Below, one piece after another: positions 27,683 to 36,860 of a stretch of 64,000 nt of DNA. Made by a program: the position numbers and the translations under genes. The notes beneath the pieces are model-generated. The model was given only the letters and a program-made list of their open reading frames with translations, ran no database searches and was not told where the DNA came from. How positions within the stretch are numbered: the first letter of the stretch is position 1; each line of letters opens with the position of its first letter. The DNA is from Marinactinospora thermotolerans DSM 45154. Its GTDB lineage: Bacteria; Actinomycetota; Actinomycetes; Streptosporangiales; Streptosporangiaceae. The stretch lies in the NCBI RefSeq assembly GCF_900167435.1, contig NZ_FUWS01000005.1:1-64000 (forward strand), written 5' to 3'.

Positions 27683-29380
27683 TCAGAAGCGGGGGTCCTC
27701 GGTGTAGGTGCCGAACTCCTCGCCCATCGTCGCGCAGATCTCGCCGAGCGTCGCCTCGGCGCGGACCGCCTCCATGATGAAGGGGATCAGGTTGGGCCGG
27801 CCGGGGTCGCGCACCGCCGTGAGCAGGGAGGCCAGCGCGGCGTCGACGGCCGCGCCGTCGCGCTCGGCCCGGCGCCGGGCGAGCAGCCGCCGCTGTTCGC
27901 GTTCGACCTCGTGTCCGACCCGGAGGATCTCCAGCTCGCCGGAGACCGTGCCGGTGTGGCAGTTGACCCCGACGACGCGCTTGTCGCCCTTCTCGACCGC
28001 CTGCTGGTAGCGGAAGGCCGACTCGGCGATCTCGGAGCTGAACCAGCCCTCGGCGATGCCCGCCAGGATGCCCGAGGTCATCGGTCCGATCTCGTGCTCC
28101 GCCTGCTCGCCGCCCCCCATCCGCAGGATCCGTTCGAAGATCCGCTCGGCCTCGGCCTCGATCCGGTCGGTCAGCGCCTCGACGTACCAGGAACCGCCGA
28201 GCGGGTCGGCGACGTTGGCGACGCCGGTCTCCTCCATGAGCACCTGCTGGGTGCGCAGCGCGATCTCGGCCGCCTGTTCGGTGGGCAGCGCCAGCGTCTC
28301 GTCCAGCGCGTTGGTGTGCAGGGAGTTGGTGCCGCCGAGTACGGCCGCCAGCGCCTCCACCGCCGTGCGCACGACGTTGTTGTAGGGCTGCTGGGCGGTC
28401 AACGAGACGCCGGCGGTCTGGGTGTGGAAGCGCAGCCACTGCGCCTTGGGGCTGGTGGCGCCGTAGCGGTCGCGCATCCAGCGGGCCCAGATACGCCGGG
28501 CGGCGCGGAACTTGGCGATCTCCTCGAAGAAGTCCACGTGGGCGTCGAAGAAGAACGACAGGCCCGGCGCGAAGGTGTCGACGTCGAGCCCGCGGGACAG
28601 GCCGAGTTCGACGTAGCCGAAGCCGTCGGCGAGGGTGAACGCGAGCTCCTGGGCGGCCGTCGCGCCGGCCTCGCGGATGTGATAGCCCGACACCGACAAC
28701 GGTTTGAAGGCGGGGATCTCGGCGGCGCAGTACTCCATGAGGTCGCCGATGAGGCGCAGGTGCGGCTGCGGGGGGTACAGCCACTCCTTCTGCGCGATGT
28801 ACTCCTTGAAGATGTCGGTCTGGAGGGTCCCGTTGAGCGAACCGGGATCGACGCCCTGGCGTTCGGCCGCGACCAGGTACATGCAGAACATCGGGACGGC
28901 CGGCCCGCTGATCGTCATGGAGGTGGTGATCTCGCCGAGGGGGATCCCGTCGAAGAGGACGTCCATGTCGGCCGCCGAGTCGATGGCCACACCGCAGTGC
29001 CCGACCTCGCCGAGGGCGTGCGGATCGTCGGAGTCGCGACCCATCAGGGTGGGCATGTCGAAGGCGACGGAGAGCCCACCGCCCCCGGAGGCCAGGATCA
29101 TCTTGTAGCGCTCGTTGGTCTGTACCGCGTTGCCGAATCCGGCGAACTGGCGGATGGTCCAGGTGCGTCCCCGGTAACCGGTGGGGTGCAGTCCCCTGGT
29201 GAAGGGGAACTCGCCCGGCCAGCCGATGCGCTCGAAACCGGGGATCACGGCCCCTTCGGGCGGCCCGTAGACCGGTTCGACCTCCTCGCCGGAGAGGGTC
29301 GTGAAGTCCGCGTCCCGTTTGCGAGCGGCGTCGTAGCGCGCCTGCCAGCGGGCGCGCCCCGCCTCGATGTCCTCAGCCAT
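27683..29380 (-). CDS. icmA: Isobutyryl-CoA mutase-type large subunit (B12 acyl-CoA mutase)
   Basis: A 565-residue TIM-barrel subunit of the methylmalonyl-CoA mutase family, without the C-terminal B12-binding domain. The length equals that of stand-alone IcmA. Two substrate-determining residues point away from methylmalonyl-CoA: Phe79 in [10 protein letters not shown] (Tyr in MCM) and Gln197 in YIAQKEW (Arg in MCM). Phe/Gln is the isobutyryl-CoA mutase signature. [10 protein letters not shown] holds the conserved His. A separate small B12-binding subunit is needed and is not in this window. It is convergent with the SH3-like gene and downstream of a MarR gene. Confidence 0.85.
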   Translation of the reverse strand: MAEDIEAGRARWQARYDAARKRDADFTTLSGEEVEPVYGPPEGAVIPGFERIGWPGEFPFTRGLHPTGYRGRTWTIRQFAGFGNAVQTNERYKMILASGGGGLSVAFDMPTLMGRDSDDPHALGEVGHCGVAIDSAADMDVLFDGIPLGEITTSMTISGPAVPMFCMYLVAAERQGVDPGSLNGTLQTDIFKEYIAQKEWLYPPQPHLRLIGDLMEYCAAEIPAFKPLSVSGYHIREAGATAAQELAFTLADGFGYVELGLSRGLDVDTFAPGLSFFFDAHVDFFEEIAKFRAARRIWARWMRDRYGATSPKAQWLRFHTQTAGVSLTAQQPYNNVVRTAVEALAAVLGGTNSLHTNALDETLALPTEQAAEIALRTQQVLMEETGVANVADPLGGSWYVEALTDRIEAEAERIFERILRMGGGEQAEHEIGPMTSGILAGIAEGWFSSEIAESAFRYQQAVEKGDKRVVGVNCHTGTVSGELEILRVGHEVEREQRRLLARRRAERDGAAVDAALASLLTAVRDPGRPNLIPFIMEAVRAEATLGEICATMGEEFGTYTEDPRF

Positions 29381-29387
29381 ACGCTAA

Positions 29388-29413
29388 TAGTAGGACTTCC
29401 TACTAAAAGTAGG
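29388..29413. promoter_or_regulatory. Operator-like inverted repeats before the mutase gene
   Basis: TAGTAGG-ACTT-CCTACTA (29388-29405) is a perfect 7-bp-arm inverted repeat. It overlaps a second one, CCTAC-TAAAA-GTAGG (29399-29413), and another AGTAGG follows. On the minus strand TACTAT at 29392-29387 could be a -10 box placing transcription start at or next to the ATG (29380), so the message may be leaderless. The site lies between the mutase gene and the MarR gene, whose product is the natural candidate ligand. Confidence 0.6.
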
Positions 29414-29445
29414 TAGTAGGACGTGCAAGGAAATGCGACGAGCCC

Positions 29446-30000
29446 TCAGACCGCCCCGGATCCCGCACCGTCCGGGAAGTCCCCGAAGCCGACCCGCAGC
29501 TTCCTCAGCGCCACGTGCAGCTCCTGTAGCTCCTCGGCGGAGTAGCAGTCGAGTCCGAAGTCCATGGCGAGCAGGTCGCGGGTGGCGTGTTCGACCACCT
29601 CGCGCCCCTCGTCGGTGATCTCGGCCAGGGTGCCGCGGCCGTCGCTGGGGTTGGGGCGCCGCCGGACGAACCCCTGACGCTCCAGGCGGTCGATGGTGTT
29701 GGTGACGCTGGTGGGATGGACCATGAGCCTCTCGCCGATCTTGCCGAGCGGAAGCGCTCCCGTGGAGCTGAAGGTCAGCAGCACCAGGGCCTCGTAACGG
29801 GCGAACGTCAGCCCGTAGGGCTTGAGGGTGGCGTCGAGCTGGCCGATGAGGATCTGCTGCGCCCGCATGATCGAGGTGACCGCGGCCATCGCGGGCGAGG
29901 GACCCCAACGGTGCGCCCAGTTCTCGTGAGCGCGTTCGATCGGGTCGAACGGAAGGTTCAGCGGGTTTCCCACAGGCACACTGTATCGATCCACCGGCAT
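29446..30000 (-). CDS. MarR-family transcriptional regulator
   Basis: A 184-residue winged-helix regulator. A helical N-terminal region (SPAMAAVTSIMRAQQILIGQLDATLKPYGLTFARYEALVLL) leads into the HTH (KIGERLMVHPTSVTNTIDRLERQGFVRR) and the wing (PNPSDGRGTLAEITDEG). It lies 65 bp upstream of the acyl-CoA mutase gene on the same strand, with strong inverted repeats between. Control of the mutase in response to an acyl-CoA or acid is a reasonable inference. Confidence 0.9.
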   Translation of the reverse strand: MPVDRYSVPVGNPLNLPFDPIERAHENWAHRWGPSPAMAAVTSIMRAQQILIGQLDATLKPYGLTFARYEALVLLTFSSTGALPLGKIGERLMVHPTSVTNTIDRLERQGFVRRRPNPSDGRGTLAEITDEGREVVEHATRDLLAMDFGLDCYSAEELQELHVALRKLRVGFGDFPDGAGSGAV

Positions 30001-30396
30001 GGGATAGCTCCCCCGCGATCGTTCAAGCCCTCGCGCCGGCCGACTTCGGCCAATGCGCCGGGGGAATCCCCGCCAGGGCGGTCCGCCCAGCTCACGCGCC
30101 CATCACGACGGGGAGTCGGCCCATCACCCACGGCGCCCACGGGAAAACCCCCGAACGCTCATTGACCCTCCGAGAAACTAATAGTTAAGTTTCCTAAAAA
30201 TTAGAAGCACCGGCTCAGGAGGGCTCCATGCCCATTGCGCGCCGGTCGGCCGAGGAGGCACCGCAGTGCCGCGGACCGCCTCGCCGCCCCACCTCACGTC
30301 ACCGAACGGTGTCCACCCGCGCCACTCCTCCGCTTCCGGTGATCCCCGGACCGCCGGATTCCCCGCACCCACTCGCGAAGCAGGAGACGTACGAAC
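30001..30396 (+). other. Intergenic region carrying the chitinase 1 promoter and long leader
   Basis: About 400 bp between the MarR gene and chitinase 1. The left part has no gene that I can support. The promoter element at 30163-30204 is followed by a roughly 190-nt leader. That leader contains AGGAGGG (30217-30223) set 4 nt before an ATG at 30228. The frame opened there is out of phase with the chitinase and runs across its start. Confidence 0.5.
30163..30204 (+). promoter_or_regulatory. Chitinase 1 promoter with shared 30-nt element
   Basis: TTGACC (30163-30168), a 17-nt spacer and TTAAGT (30186-30191) form a plausible promoter. It is embedded in a 30-nt stretch, 30175-30204, identical base for base to 32542-32571 upstream of chitinase 2. 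Inside lies AAGTTTCCTAA, half of the AGGAAAGTTTCCT palindrome described for the ROK-family repressor CsnR, and outer arms CTAAT/ATTAG. A shared repressor is likely; its identity is inference. Confidence 0.65.
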
Positions 30397-32349
30397 GTGA
30401 GAAGCCCCCGCAAACGATGGCTCGTGGCCGCAGCCGCCGCGCTCCTCGCCCTACCCACCACGCTGACGGCCGCCCCCGCCGCCGCGGCCCCCTCCGACGT
30501 CACCGTCGTCTACACCGAAGGCGATCGCTGGAACACCGGCTACAGCGGCCAGTTCACCATCGCCAACGCCTCCTCCGCCCCATTGACGGACTGGACCATC
30601 GAGTTCACCCTGCCCGCCGGCGCCAGCGTGACCAGCCTGTGGAACGCGACGATGCGCCGTTCCGGCAGCACCTACGTCTTGACCCCGCCCTCCTGGGGCG
30701 CGCCCGTGCCCGCCGGCGGGTCCTACGGCATCGGCTTCAACGGCGCGTTCAGCGGAGGCGAGACCGCCCCGGTGACCTGCACCATCAACGGGGCTCCCTG
30801 CGCGGGCGGCGCCGGGGAGGACGACACCACCCCGCCGAGCGCGCCCAGCGGACTGCGGGCGACCGACGTCACCTCCACGTCGGTCACGCTCTCCTGGAAC
30901 GCCGCCCAGGACAACGTCGGCGTGGCCGGCTACGAGGTCCTCCAGGGCGGGGAGGTGGTGCGTTCGACCGTCGGCACCGCCACCACCGCCACCGTCGGCG
31001 GGCTCTCGCCCGACACCGAGTACTCCTACTCGGTACGCGCCTACGACGCCGCGGGGAACCGCTCGGCGGCCAGCACCCCGATCACGACGCGCACCGGGGA
31101 ACAGGGCGGCGGCCCCGGCCCCGCCGCAGAGGTGCGGGTCGGCTACTTCACCCAGTGGGGCATCTACGGCCGCGACTACCTGGTCCAGGACATGGACCGC
31201 AGCGGGACCGCCGAGAAGCTGACCCACATCAACTACGCCTTCGCCAACGTCTCGGCCGACGGGCAGTGCTTCCAGGCCAACCAGGCCGGTGTGGGTGACG
31301 CCTACGCCGACTACGGCCGCTCCTTCGGCGCCGCCGACAGCGTCGACGGTGTCGGGGACACCTGGGACCAGGCGCTGCGCGGCAACTTCAACCAGTTGCG
31401 GGAGCTGAAGGAGAAGCACCCGCACCTGAAGGTGAACATCTCCATCGGCGGGTGGACCTGGTCGCGTCACCTCTCCGACGCCGCCCTGACCGACGCCTCC
31501 CGCGAGCGTGTCGTGCGCTCCTGCATCGACATGTACCTCCGCGGCAACCTGCCGGTGATCGACGGCGCCGGCGGACCGGGGTCGGCCTACGGCATCTTCG
31601 ACGGCATCGACCTGGACTGGGAGTGGCCCGGCTCGGAGGGCCACGAGCACAACACCGTGCGACCCGAGGACAAGGAGAACTTCACGGCGCTGGTGCAGGA
31701 GTTCCGCGACCAGCTCGACGCCCTTGAGGCCGAGACCGGACGCACCTTCGAGCTGACCTCGTTCATGCCCGCCGACCCCGAGAAGATCGACGCCGGCTAC
31801 GAGGTCGCCGAGATCATGCCGAACTTCGACTTCGTCACCGTGCAGGGCTACGACTTCCACGGGGGCTGGGACAGCGCCACCGGTCACCAGTCGAACCTGC
31901 GACTGGCCGAAGGGGACCCCGGGCCCCGGCTGTTCAGCTCCGAGATCGCGGTGGACGCCTGGATCGAACGCGGCGCCAAGGCGGAAGACCTCGTGCTCGG
32001 CGTGCCCTTCTACGGACGCGGTTGGAGGGGCGTCTCCGCCGGGCCGGCGGGCGACGGGATGTTCCAGCCGGCGAGCGGGCCGGCCCCGGGAACCTATGAG
32101 GCCGGGATCGAGGACTGGAAGAAGCTGAAGAACCTTCAGGGCTATGAGCTGTACCGCGACGACGCCGCAGGCGCCGCGTGGCTGTACAACGGCGACACGC
32201 TGTGGACCTACGACGACGAGACGTCGATGGCCCAGAAGGCCGACTGGGCGCAGGAACGCGGCCTCGGCGGCGTGATGGTGTGGTCGGTGGACGGCGACGA
32301 CGCGCAGGGCAGCCTCATGGCCGCCTTGGACCAGGCACTCGACAACTGA
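30397..32349 (+). CDS. Secreted GH18 chitinase with CBM2 and FnIII domains
   Basis: A 650-residue exported endochitinase. The signal peptide covers residues 1-31 (RKRW start, AAPAAAA end). A CBM2-type binding domain spans about 34-135, a fibronectin type III domain about 146-232, a Gly/Pro linker follows, and the GH18 barrel covers about 247-650. The SxGG motif is SIGG (349-352) and the catalytic DxxDxDxE motif is DGIDLDWE at 402-409, with Glu409 as proton donor. The GTG start follows AGGAGA. It acts outside the cell on chitin. It is a paralogue of the next gene, which lacks the FnIII domain. Confidence 0.93.
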   Translation: MRSPRKRWLVAAAAALLALPTTLTAAPAAAAPSDVTVVYTEGDRWNTGYSGQFTIANASSAPLTDWTIEFTLPAGASVTSLWNATMRRSGSTYVLTPPSWGAPVPAGGSYGIGFNGAFSGGETAPVTCTINGAPCAGGAGEDDTTPPSAPSGLRATDVTSTSVTLSWNAAQDNVGVAGYEVLQGGEVVRSTVGTATTATVGGLSPDTEYSYSVRAYDAAGNRSAASTPITTRTGEQGGGPGPAAEVRVGYFTQWGIYGRDYLVQDMDRSGTAEKLTHINYAFANVSADGQCFQANQAGVGDAYADYGRSFGAADSVDGVGDTWDQALRGNFNQLRELKEKHPHLKVNISIGGWTWSRHLSDAALTDASRERVVRSCIDMYLRGNLPVIDGAGGPGSAYGIFDGIDLDWEWPGSEGHEHNTVRPEDKENFTALVQEFRDQLDALEAETGRTFELTSFMPADPEKIDAGYEVAEIMPNFDFVTVQGYDFHGGWDSATGHQSNLRLAEGDPGPRLFSSEIAVDAWIERGAKAEDLVLGVPFYGRGWRGVSAGPAGDGMFQPASGPAPGTYEAGIEDWKKLKNLQGYELYRDDAAGAAWLYNGDTLWTYDDETSMAQKADWAQERGLGGVMVWSVDGDDAQGSLMAALDQALDN

Positions 32350-32524
32350 CGGTTTCCTCCCGACCGGATCCGGGCCCCTTCCTCTCGGATCCTCGGCGGC
32401 GGTCCCGGTGCGGCGGGACCGCCGCCCCCTTTTTCCCGGTGCCGCTATCGATCCATTCCGCTCTCTGTCAAGACAGATCGATGGCCGGTTACGGACGTTG
32501 TGCGTAGCACCATTCCCGGACCAC

Positions 32525-32571
32525 TCCATTGACCCCGGAAAAAACTAATAGTTAAGTTTCCTAAAAATTAG
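32525..32571 (+). promoter_or_regulatory. Chitinase 2 promoter with shared 30-nt element
   Basis: TTGACC lies 17 nt before TTAAGT, exactly as at chitinase 1. The stretch 32542-32571 is identical to 30175-30204. Here the ATG follows only 31 nt after the element, so any mRNA leader is short. The flanking DNA differs from that at chitinase 1, which argues that the element is under selection rather than a recent copy. Confidence 0.65.
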
Positions 32572-32602
32572 CGCCCCGCTCAGAGACGGAGACGCCTTCC
32601 CC

Positions 32603-34297
32603 ATGCCCCTGTCCCGCACCCCCCGATCCCCCGCGCGGCTCGCCACGGCGGCCGCGGTCCTCCTGTTGGCGCCCCTCGCCCCGTTGGCCCACGCGCAGTC
32701 GGCCGCCGCCGACACCGTGGAGGGACGGGTCACCGTCACCCAGACCGAGAACTCCCGCTGGCCCAGCGGCTACCAGGCCCAGATCACCATCACCAACGGC
32801 ACCGACGCGCCGCTGGCGGACTGGGCCATCGAGTTCGCGCTCCCCGAGGGGGCGAAGGTCCACCAGATGTGGAACGCCACCCTGGAAACGGACGCCGACG
32901 GCTACACCGTCACCCCGCCGCGCTGGGGCGCCACCGTCCCCGCGGGGGGAAGCTACACCTTCGGCTACAACGGCGCCTTCTCCGGCGGCGAGACCGCCTT
33001 CACCACCTGCACCGTCAACGGCGCCCCCTGTGACGGCGGGCCCGGCGAACCGGAGGAACCCGAGTACCGCCAGGTCGGCTACTTCACCCAATGGGGCGCG
33101 GCCGACCGCGGCTACCTGGTCAAGGACCTCGCCGAGAGCGGGCAGGCCGAACGCCTCACCCACATCAACTACGCCTTCGCCAACCTCGACGAGGACGGGC
33201 GCTGCTTCATCACCGACGAGGACGGCCAGGGTGACGCCTACGCCGACTACGGCCAGACCTACGGCGCCGCCGACTCCGTCGACGGCGTGGCCGACGACCC
33301 CGACCAGCCGCTGCGCGGCACCTTCAACCAGCTCCGCAAACTGAAGGAGGCCAACCCCGGCCTGCGGGTCAACATCGCGATCGGCGGCTGGGCCTGGTCG
33401 GACCACTTCTCCACCGCCGCGCTGCCGGAGAACCGCGAGGCCGCCGTCAAGTCGTGCATCGACCTGTACCTGCGCGGCGACCTGCCCGAGCTCAACGGTG
33501 CCGGTGGCGAGGGCGCGGCGGCCGGCCTGTTCGACGGCATCGACCTCGACTGGGAGTGGCCCGGCACCGAGGGCGAGCCCGGCAACATCATCCGCCCCGA
33601 GGACAAGGAGAACTTCACCGGCCTCGTGCAGGAGTTCCGCGACCAGCTCGACGAGCTGGAGCGTGAGGAGGGGCGCGAGTTCGGCCTGACCGCGTTCGTC
33701 CCCGCCAACACCGGGGCCATCGACGCCGGCTACGAGGTGGACAAGCTGGTCGAGGAGTTCGACTTCCTCAACGTGCAGGGCTACGACTTCTCCGGCGCCT
33801 GGGACCGCACCGCCGGACACCAGTCCAACGTCCGGGTGCCCGAGGGCGACCCCGCGGCGACCCCGCGCAGCTACGAGACCGTCATCCAGGCCTACCTGGA
33901 CCGCGGTGCCGAGCCCGAGGACCTGGTCATGGGCGTTCCCTTCTACGGGCGCGGCTGGACCGGCGTGGAACCCGGCCCGCAGGGCAACGGCCTGTGGGGC
34001 GCCGCCCAGGGAGGCGCGCCCGGCGTGTGGGAACCCGGCTTCAACGACTACAAGGTCCTCAAGGAGTTCGTCGGACAGGACGGATTCGAGCTGTACCGCG
34101 ACGACCACGCCGGGACCGCCTGGCTGTACAACGGCACCGACTTCTGGAACTTCGACGACCCGACGGCCATCGCGCAGAAGGCCGCCTGGGTGCGGGAGAA
34201 GGGCCTGTCGGGGATCATGACCTGGTCCCTGGACGGTGACGACGAGCAGGGCAGCCTGGTCCGCGCCTTCGACGGCGAGCTGAACGGACGCGGCTGA
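32603..34297 (+). CDS. Secreted GH18 chitinase with CBM2 domain
   Basis: A 564-residue exported chitinase. A signal peptide (about residues 1-36) precedes a CBM2-type domain (about 43-143), a short Pro/Glu linker and the GH18 barrel from about 156. AIGG (259-262) and DGIDLDWE (311-318; Glu318 catalytic) are intact. It is clearly a tandem duplicate of the previous chitinase but lacks the FnIII domain and has a much shorter linker, so the two may differ in reach on crystalline chitin. Confidence 0.93.
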   Translation: MPLSRTPRSPARLATAAAVLLLAPLAPLAHAQSAAADTVEGRVTVTQTENSRWPSGYQAQITITNGTDAPLADWAIEFALPEGAKVHQMWNATLETDADGYTVTPPRWGATVPAGGSYTFGYNGAFSGGETAFTTCTVNGAPCDGGPGEPEEPEYRQVGYFTQWGAADRGYLVKDLAESGQAERLTHINYAFANLDEDGRCFITDEDGQGDAYADYGQTYGAADSVDGVADDPDQPLRGTFNQLRKLKEANPGLRVNIAIGGWAWSDHFSTAALPENREAAVKSCIDLYLRGDLPELNGAGGEGAAAGLFDGIDLDWEWPGTEGEPGNIIRPEDKENFTGLVQEFRDQLDELEREEGREFGLTAFVPANTGAIDAGYEVDKLVEEFDFLNVQGYDFSGAWDRTAGHQSNVRVPEGDPAATPRSYETVIQAYLDRGAEPEDLVMGVPFYGRGWTGVEPGPQGNGLWGAAQGGAPGVWEPGFNDYKVLKEFVGQDGFELYRDDHAGTAWLYNGTDFWNFDDPTAIAQKAAWVREKGLSGIMTWSLDGDDEQGSLVRAFDGELNGRG

Positions 34298-34317
34298 CCA
34301 CACGTCCCCGAGACGAC

Positions 34318-34351
34318 AGGGGGAGGCGGCGCGGACGCGCCGCCTCCCCCT
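34318..34351. terminator. Terminator after the chitinase pair
   Basis: A 16-bp perfect stem: 34318-34333 (AGGGGGAGGCGGCGCG) pairs with 34336-34351 across a two-base gap. It separates chitinase 2 from the convergent transporter remnant. Confidence 0.75.
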
Positions 34352-34383
34352 CCGCGTCCGCGCCGCCCCTCGACGCGCCGGGC

Positions 34384-35729
34384 TCAGCCCTGCGCCGCGC
34401 CCGGTTCCCCGCCCTTGGTCTCGGCGACGAAGCGGCGCACGAAGAGGAACGACAGCAGCGCCATCCCCGCGTAGACCAGGTAGGTACCGACAGGCTCCAC
34501 TCCCGCAGCCCCGGGAAGGAGACCGAGACCAGCCAGTCGGCGATCCACCGCACCGCCGTCGCCGCTCCCAGCGCCGCGGACCTGATCGAGATCGGGAACA
34601 CCTCCCCCAGGAGCACCCACAGGATGGCGCCCCAGGAGGCGGCGTAGCAGAACACGAACAGGTCGACCGACACCAACGCGACGACGCCCCAGCCCCCCGG
34701 CGGGGACACCGCCCCGTCCGCCGACCGCGCGTGCGCGAACGCCCAGGCCGTCACCAGCAGCGCGGCGGCGACGCCCAGGGACCCGGCCATCAGCAGTGGC
34801 CGGCGCCCCAACCGGTCGATCAGGAGCAGCGCCACCACCGTGCCGGCGATGTTGACGAACGAGGTCACCAGCGACATGGACAGCGACCGCGCCTCACCGA
34901 ACCCGACCGAATGCCACAGCGACGTCGAGTAGGAGAAGACCGCGTTGATGCCGACGAACTGTTGGAGGGCCGCGAAGACGACGCCCACCCACACGATCGG
35001 CAGCAGACCGGCGGAACCCAGGAGGTCACGCAGACGGGGCCGGGGCGCCGCGCCCCGTTCCCGCCGGATCCTCTCGACCTCCCTCCCCAGCCGCCGCAGA
35101 CTCCGGCGCGCCCGGTCCAGGCGTCCCGTTCCGGCGAGGAAACGCGGCGATTCGGGAAGGGACAGGCTCAGCACGTAGTACAGGACCGCCGGCACCAGGC
35201 CCAGAGCGGGCATCCACCGCCAGGCCGGGAACGGTCCCAGCTCATCGCCCGCGCTGCCGCCCGCCGCCGTGACCGGCAGCAGGTTGACGACCTGTGACAC
35301 GGTGATCCCCACGACGACCGCCATCTGCTGGAGCGAGGCCATGCGCCCCCGCAGCCGTGGCGGGGCGATCTCGGCGATGTAGGCCGACGTGACGACCGAG
35401 GCCACCCCGATCGCGGCCCCCGCCAGGACCCGAAACCCTCACAGCACCGCCGGGGAGGGCGCCGACGCCGCGCCCGCGGCGCCGAGCACGTAGAGTCCCG
35501 CGGCCGGCCACATGCCCCGGATCCGGCCGACGTGGTCGGCGATCCGGCCGGAGAAGGCCGCCCCCACGCCGACGGCGCCGGGACCGGCGCCGAAAGTCCC
35601 CCCGATCGCGTCCACCGCGCCGTCGACCACCGAGTTGTCGTAACCGAAGACGAACCCGCCCTTGGACGCCGCCGCCGCGTAGTACCAGAGCCGCGCCTCG
35701 CCGCCGCGCGCACTCCCCGTTGCCGCCAT
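34384..35729 (-). pseudogene. Sugar-porter MFS transporter, decayed
   Basis: Remnant of a sugar/H+ symporter. The start (ATG 35729 with GGGAGG) reads into FVFGYDNSVVDGAV, then jumps to AFSGRIADHVGRIRG; about 20 residues normally spanning the end of TM1 to TM2 are missing. A TGA at 35441-35439 interrupts AVL*GFRVLAG where Trp (TGG) would be expected. Reading then continues intact through APPRLRGRMASLQQ, QFVGINAVFSYST, DRLGRRPLLM and GEVFPISIRS. A one-base shift near 34487-34497 moves the C-terminal VGTYLVYAGMALLSFLFVRR and ETKGG into another frame. Three independent lesions make a pseudogene call firm. Confidence 0.85.
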
Positions 35730-35828
35730 CGTGCCCTCCCCCGGCGAGCCGACGCTCCCGAGGACATCATCGCCACCGGCGGGCACGCCGCGACGGCGCG
35801 GCACGGCGCCCCCGGCTCAGGGGGCGGG

Positions 35829-36773
35829 TCAGGCCAGGGAGGCGAGCAGCTCGTCGGCTGCGGTGTAGGGGTCGAGGCGTCCCGCGGCGACCCGCGCGCC
35901 GAGCTGGTCGAGGTCGGCCCGCCCGTCGAGGTCGCCCGTGCGGGACCGCAACTCGGCGAGGACGATCCCGACGATCTCCTCCCGCGCCCTGGCCCGCCGG
36001 CGACGGTCGCCCTCGCCGCTGTCGTCGAGGTAGCGGGCGTGCAGGTCGAGCCGCTCCACCAGCTCATCGACCCCCTTGCCCTCGGCCGCGACCGTGCTGA
36101 CGACCGGAGGACGCCATCCGCCGGGTTCCAAGGCGGCCTGGGCCGTCATCTGACGCAGGTCGCGCACCGTGGCGCGGGCCCCGTCACGGTCGGCCTTGTT
36201 GACGACGAGGAGGTCGGCGATCTCCAGGACGCCGGCCTTGGCCGCCTGGATGCCGTCGCCCATCCCGGGGGCGAGCAGGACCACCGTGGTGTCGGCGTGC
36301 GCGGCGATGTCCACCTCGGCCTGGCCGACCCCGACCGTCTCGACCAGGATCGTGTCGTAGCCGGCCGCGTCCAAAACCCGCAGGGCGTGCGGGGTCGCCC
36401 AGGACAGTCCGCCCAGGTGCCCTCTGCTGGCCATGGAGCGGATGAACACACCCGCGTCCCCGGCGTGCTCCTGCATGCGCACCCGGTCGCCGAGCAACGC
36501 GCCCCCGGTGAAGGGCGAGGAGGGATCGACCGCCAGGACCCCCACGGTCTCCCCTCGGGCGCGCAACGCGGTGACGAGGGCGCTGGTCGAGGTGGACTTG
36601 CCGACACCCGGCGCGCCGGTCAACCCGATGACCCTGGCCCGACCGCCGTGCGGCGCCAGCCGGGCCATGATCTCCCGCAGGGCCGGGGAGGCGTTCTCGA
36701 CCAGGGTGATCGCCCGCGCGACGGCACGCCGGTCCCGGCGCAGCGCGCGGTCGACGAGCTCACCGACATCCAT
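35829..36773 (-). CDS. meaB: MeaB-type GTPase, B12 mutase chaperone
   Basis: A 314-residue G3E P-loop GTPase that guards and reloads adenosylcobalamin-dependent acyl-CoA mutases. Walker A is GLTGAPGVGKST, switch regions lie in VDPSSPFTGGALLGDRVRM and VETVGVGQAEVDIA, and the base-recognition motif is NKAD. It lies about 90 bp downstream of the thiolase gene, on the same strand. It would serve the mutase at 27.7-29.4 kb and any methylmalonyl-CoA mutase elsewhere. Confidence 0.95.
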   Translation of the reverse strand: MDVGELVDRALRRDRRAVARAITLVENASPALREIMARLAPHGGRARVIGLTGAPGVGKSTSTSALVTALRARGETVGVLAVDPSSPFTGGALLGDRVRMQEHAGDAGVFIRSMASRGHLGGLSWATPHALRVLDAAGYDTILVETVGVGQAEVDIAAHADTTVVLLAPGMGDGIQAAKAGVLEIADLLVVNKADRDGARATVRDLRQMTAQAALEPGGWRPPVVSTVAAEGKGVDELVERLDLHARYLDDSGEGDRRRRARAREEIVGIVLAELRSRTGDLDGRADLDQLGARVAAGRLDPYTAADELLASLA

Positions 36774-36860
36774 GGGTTCCTCCAGCCAGGTCGGACGGCC
36801 CCTCGCGGCCGGTGCCGCGGATCCGATCGGACCCGCGACACCGGATGACGGAAAGGGACC

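Noticed and set aside
32561-34303. A 580-codon minus-strand frame opposite chitinase 2
   Set aside because: Val/Gly/Asp-rich antisense shadow. The chitinase has intact catalytic motifs.
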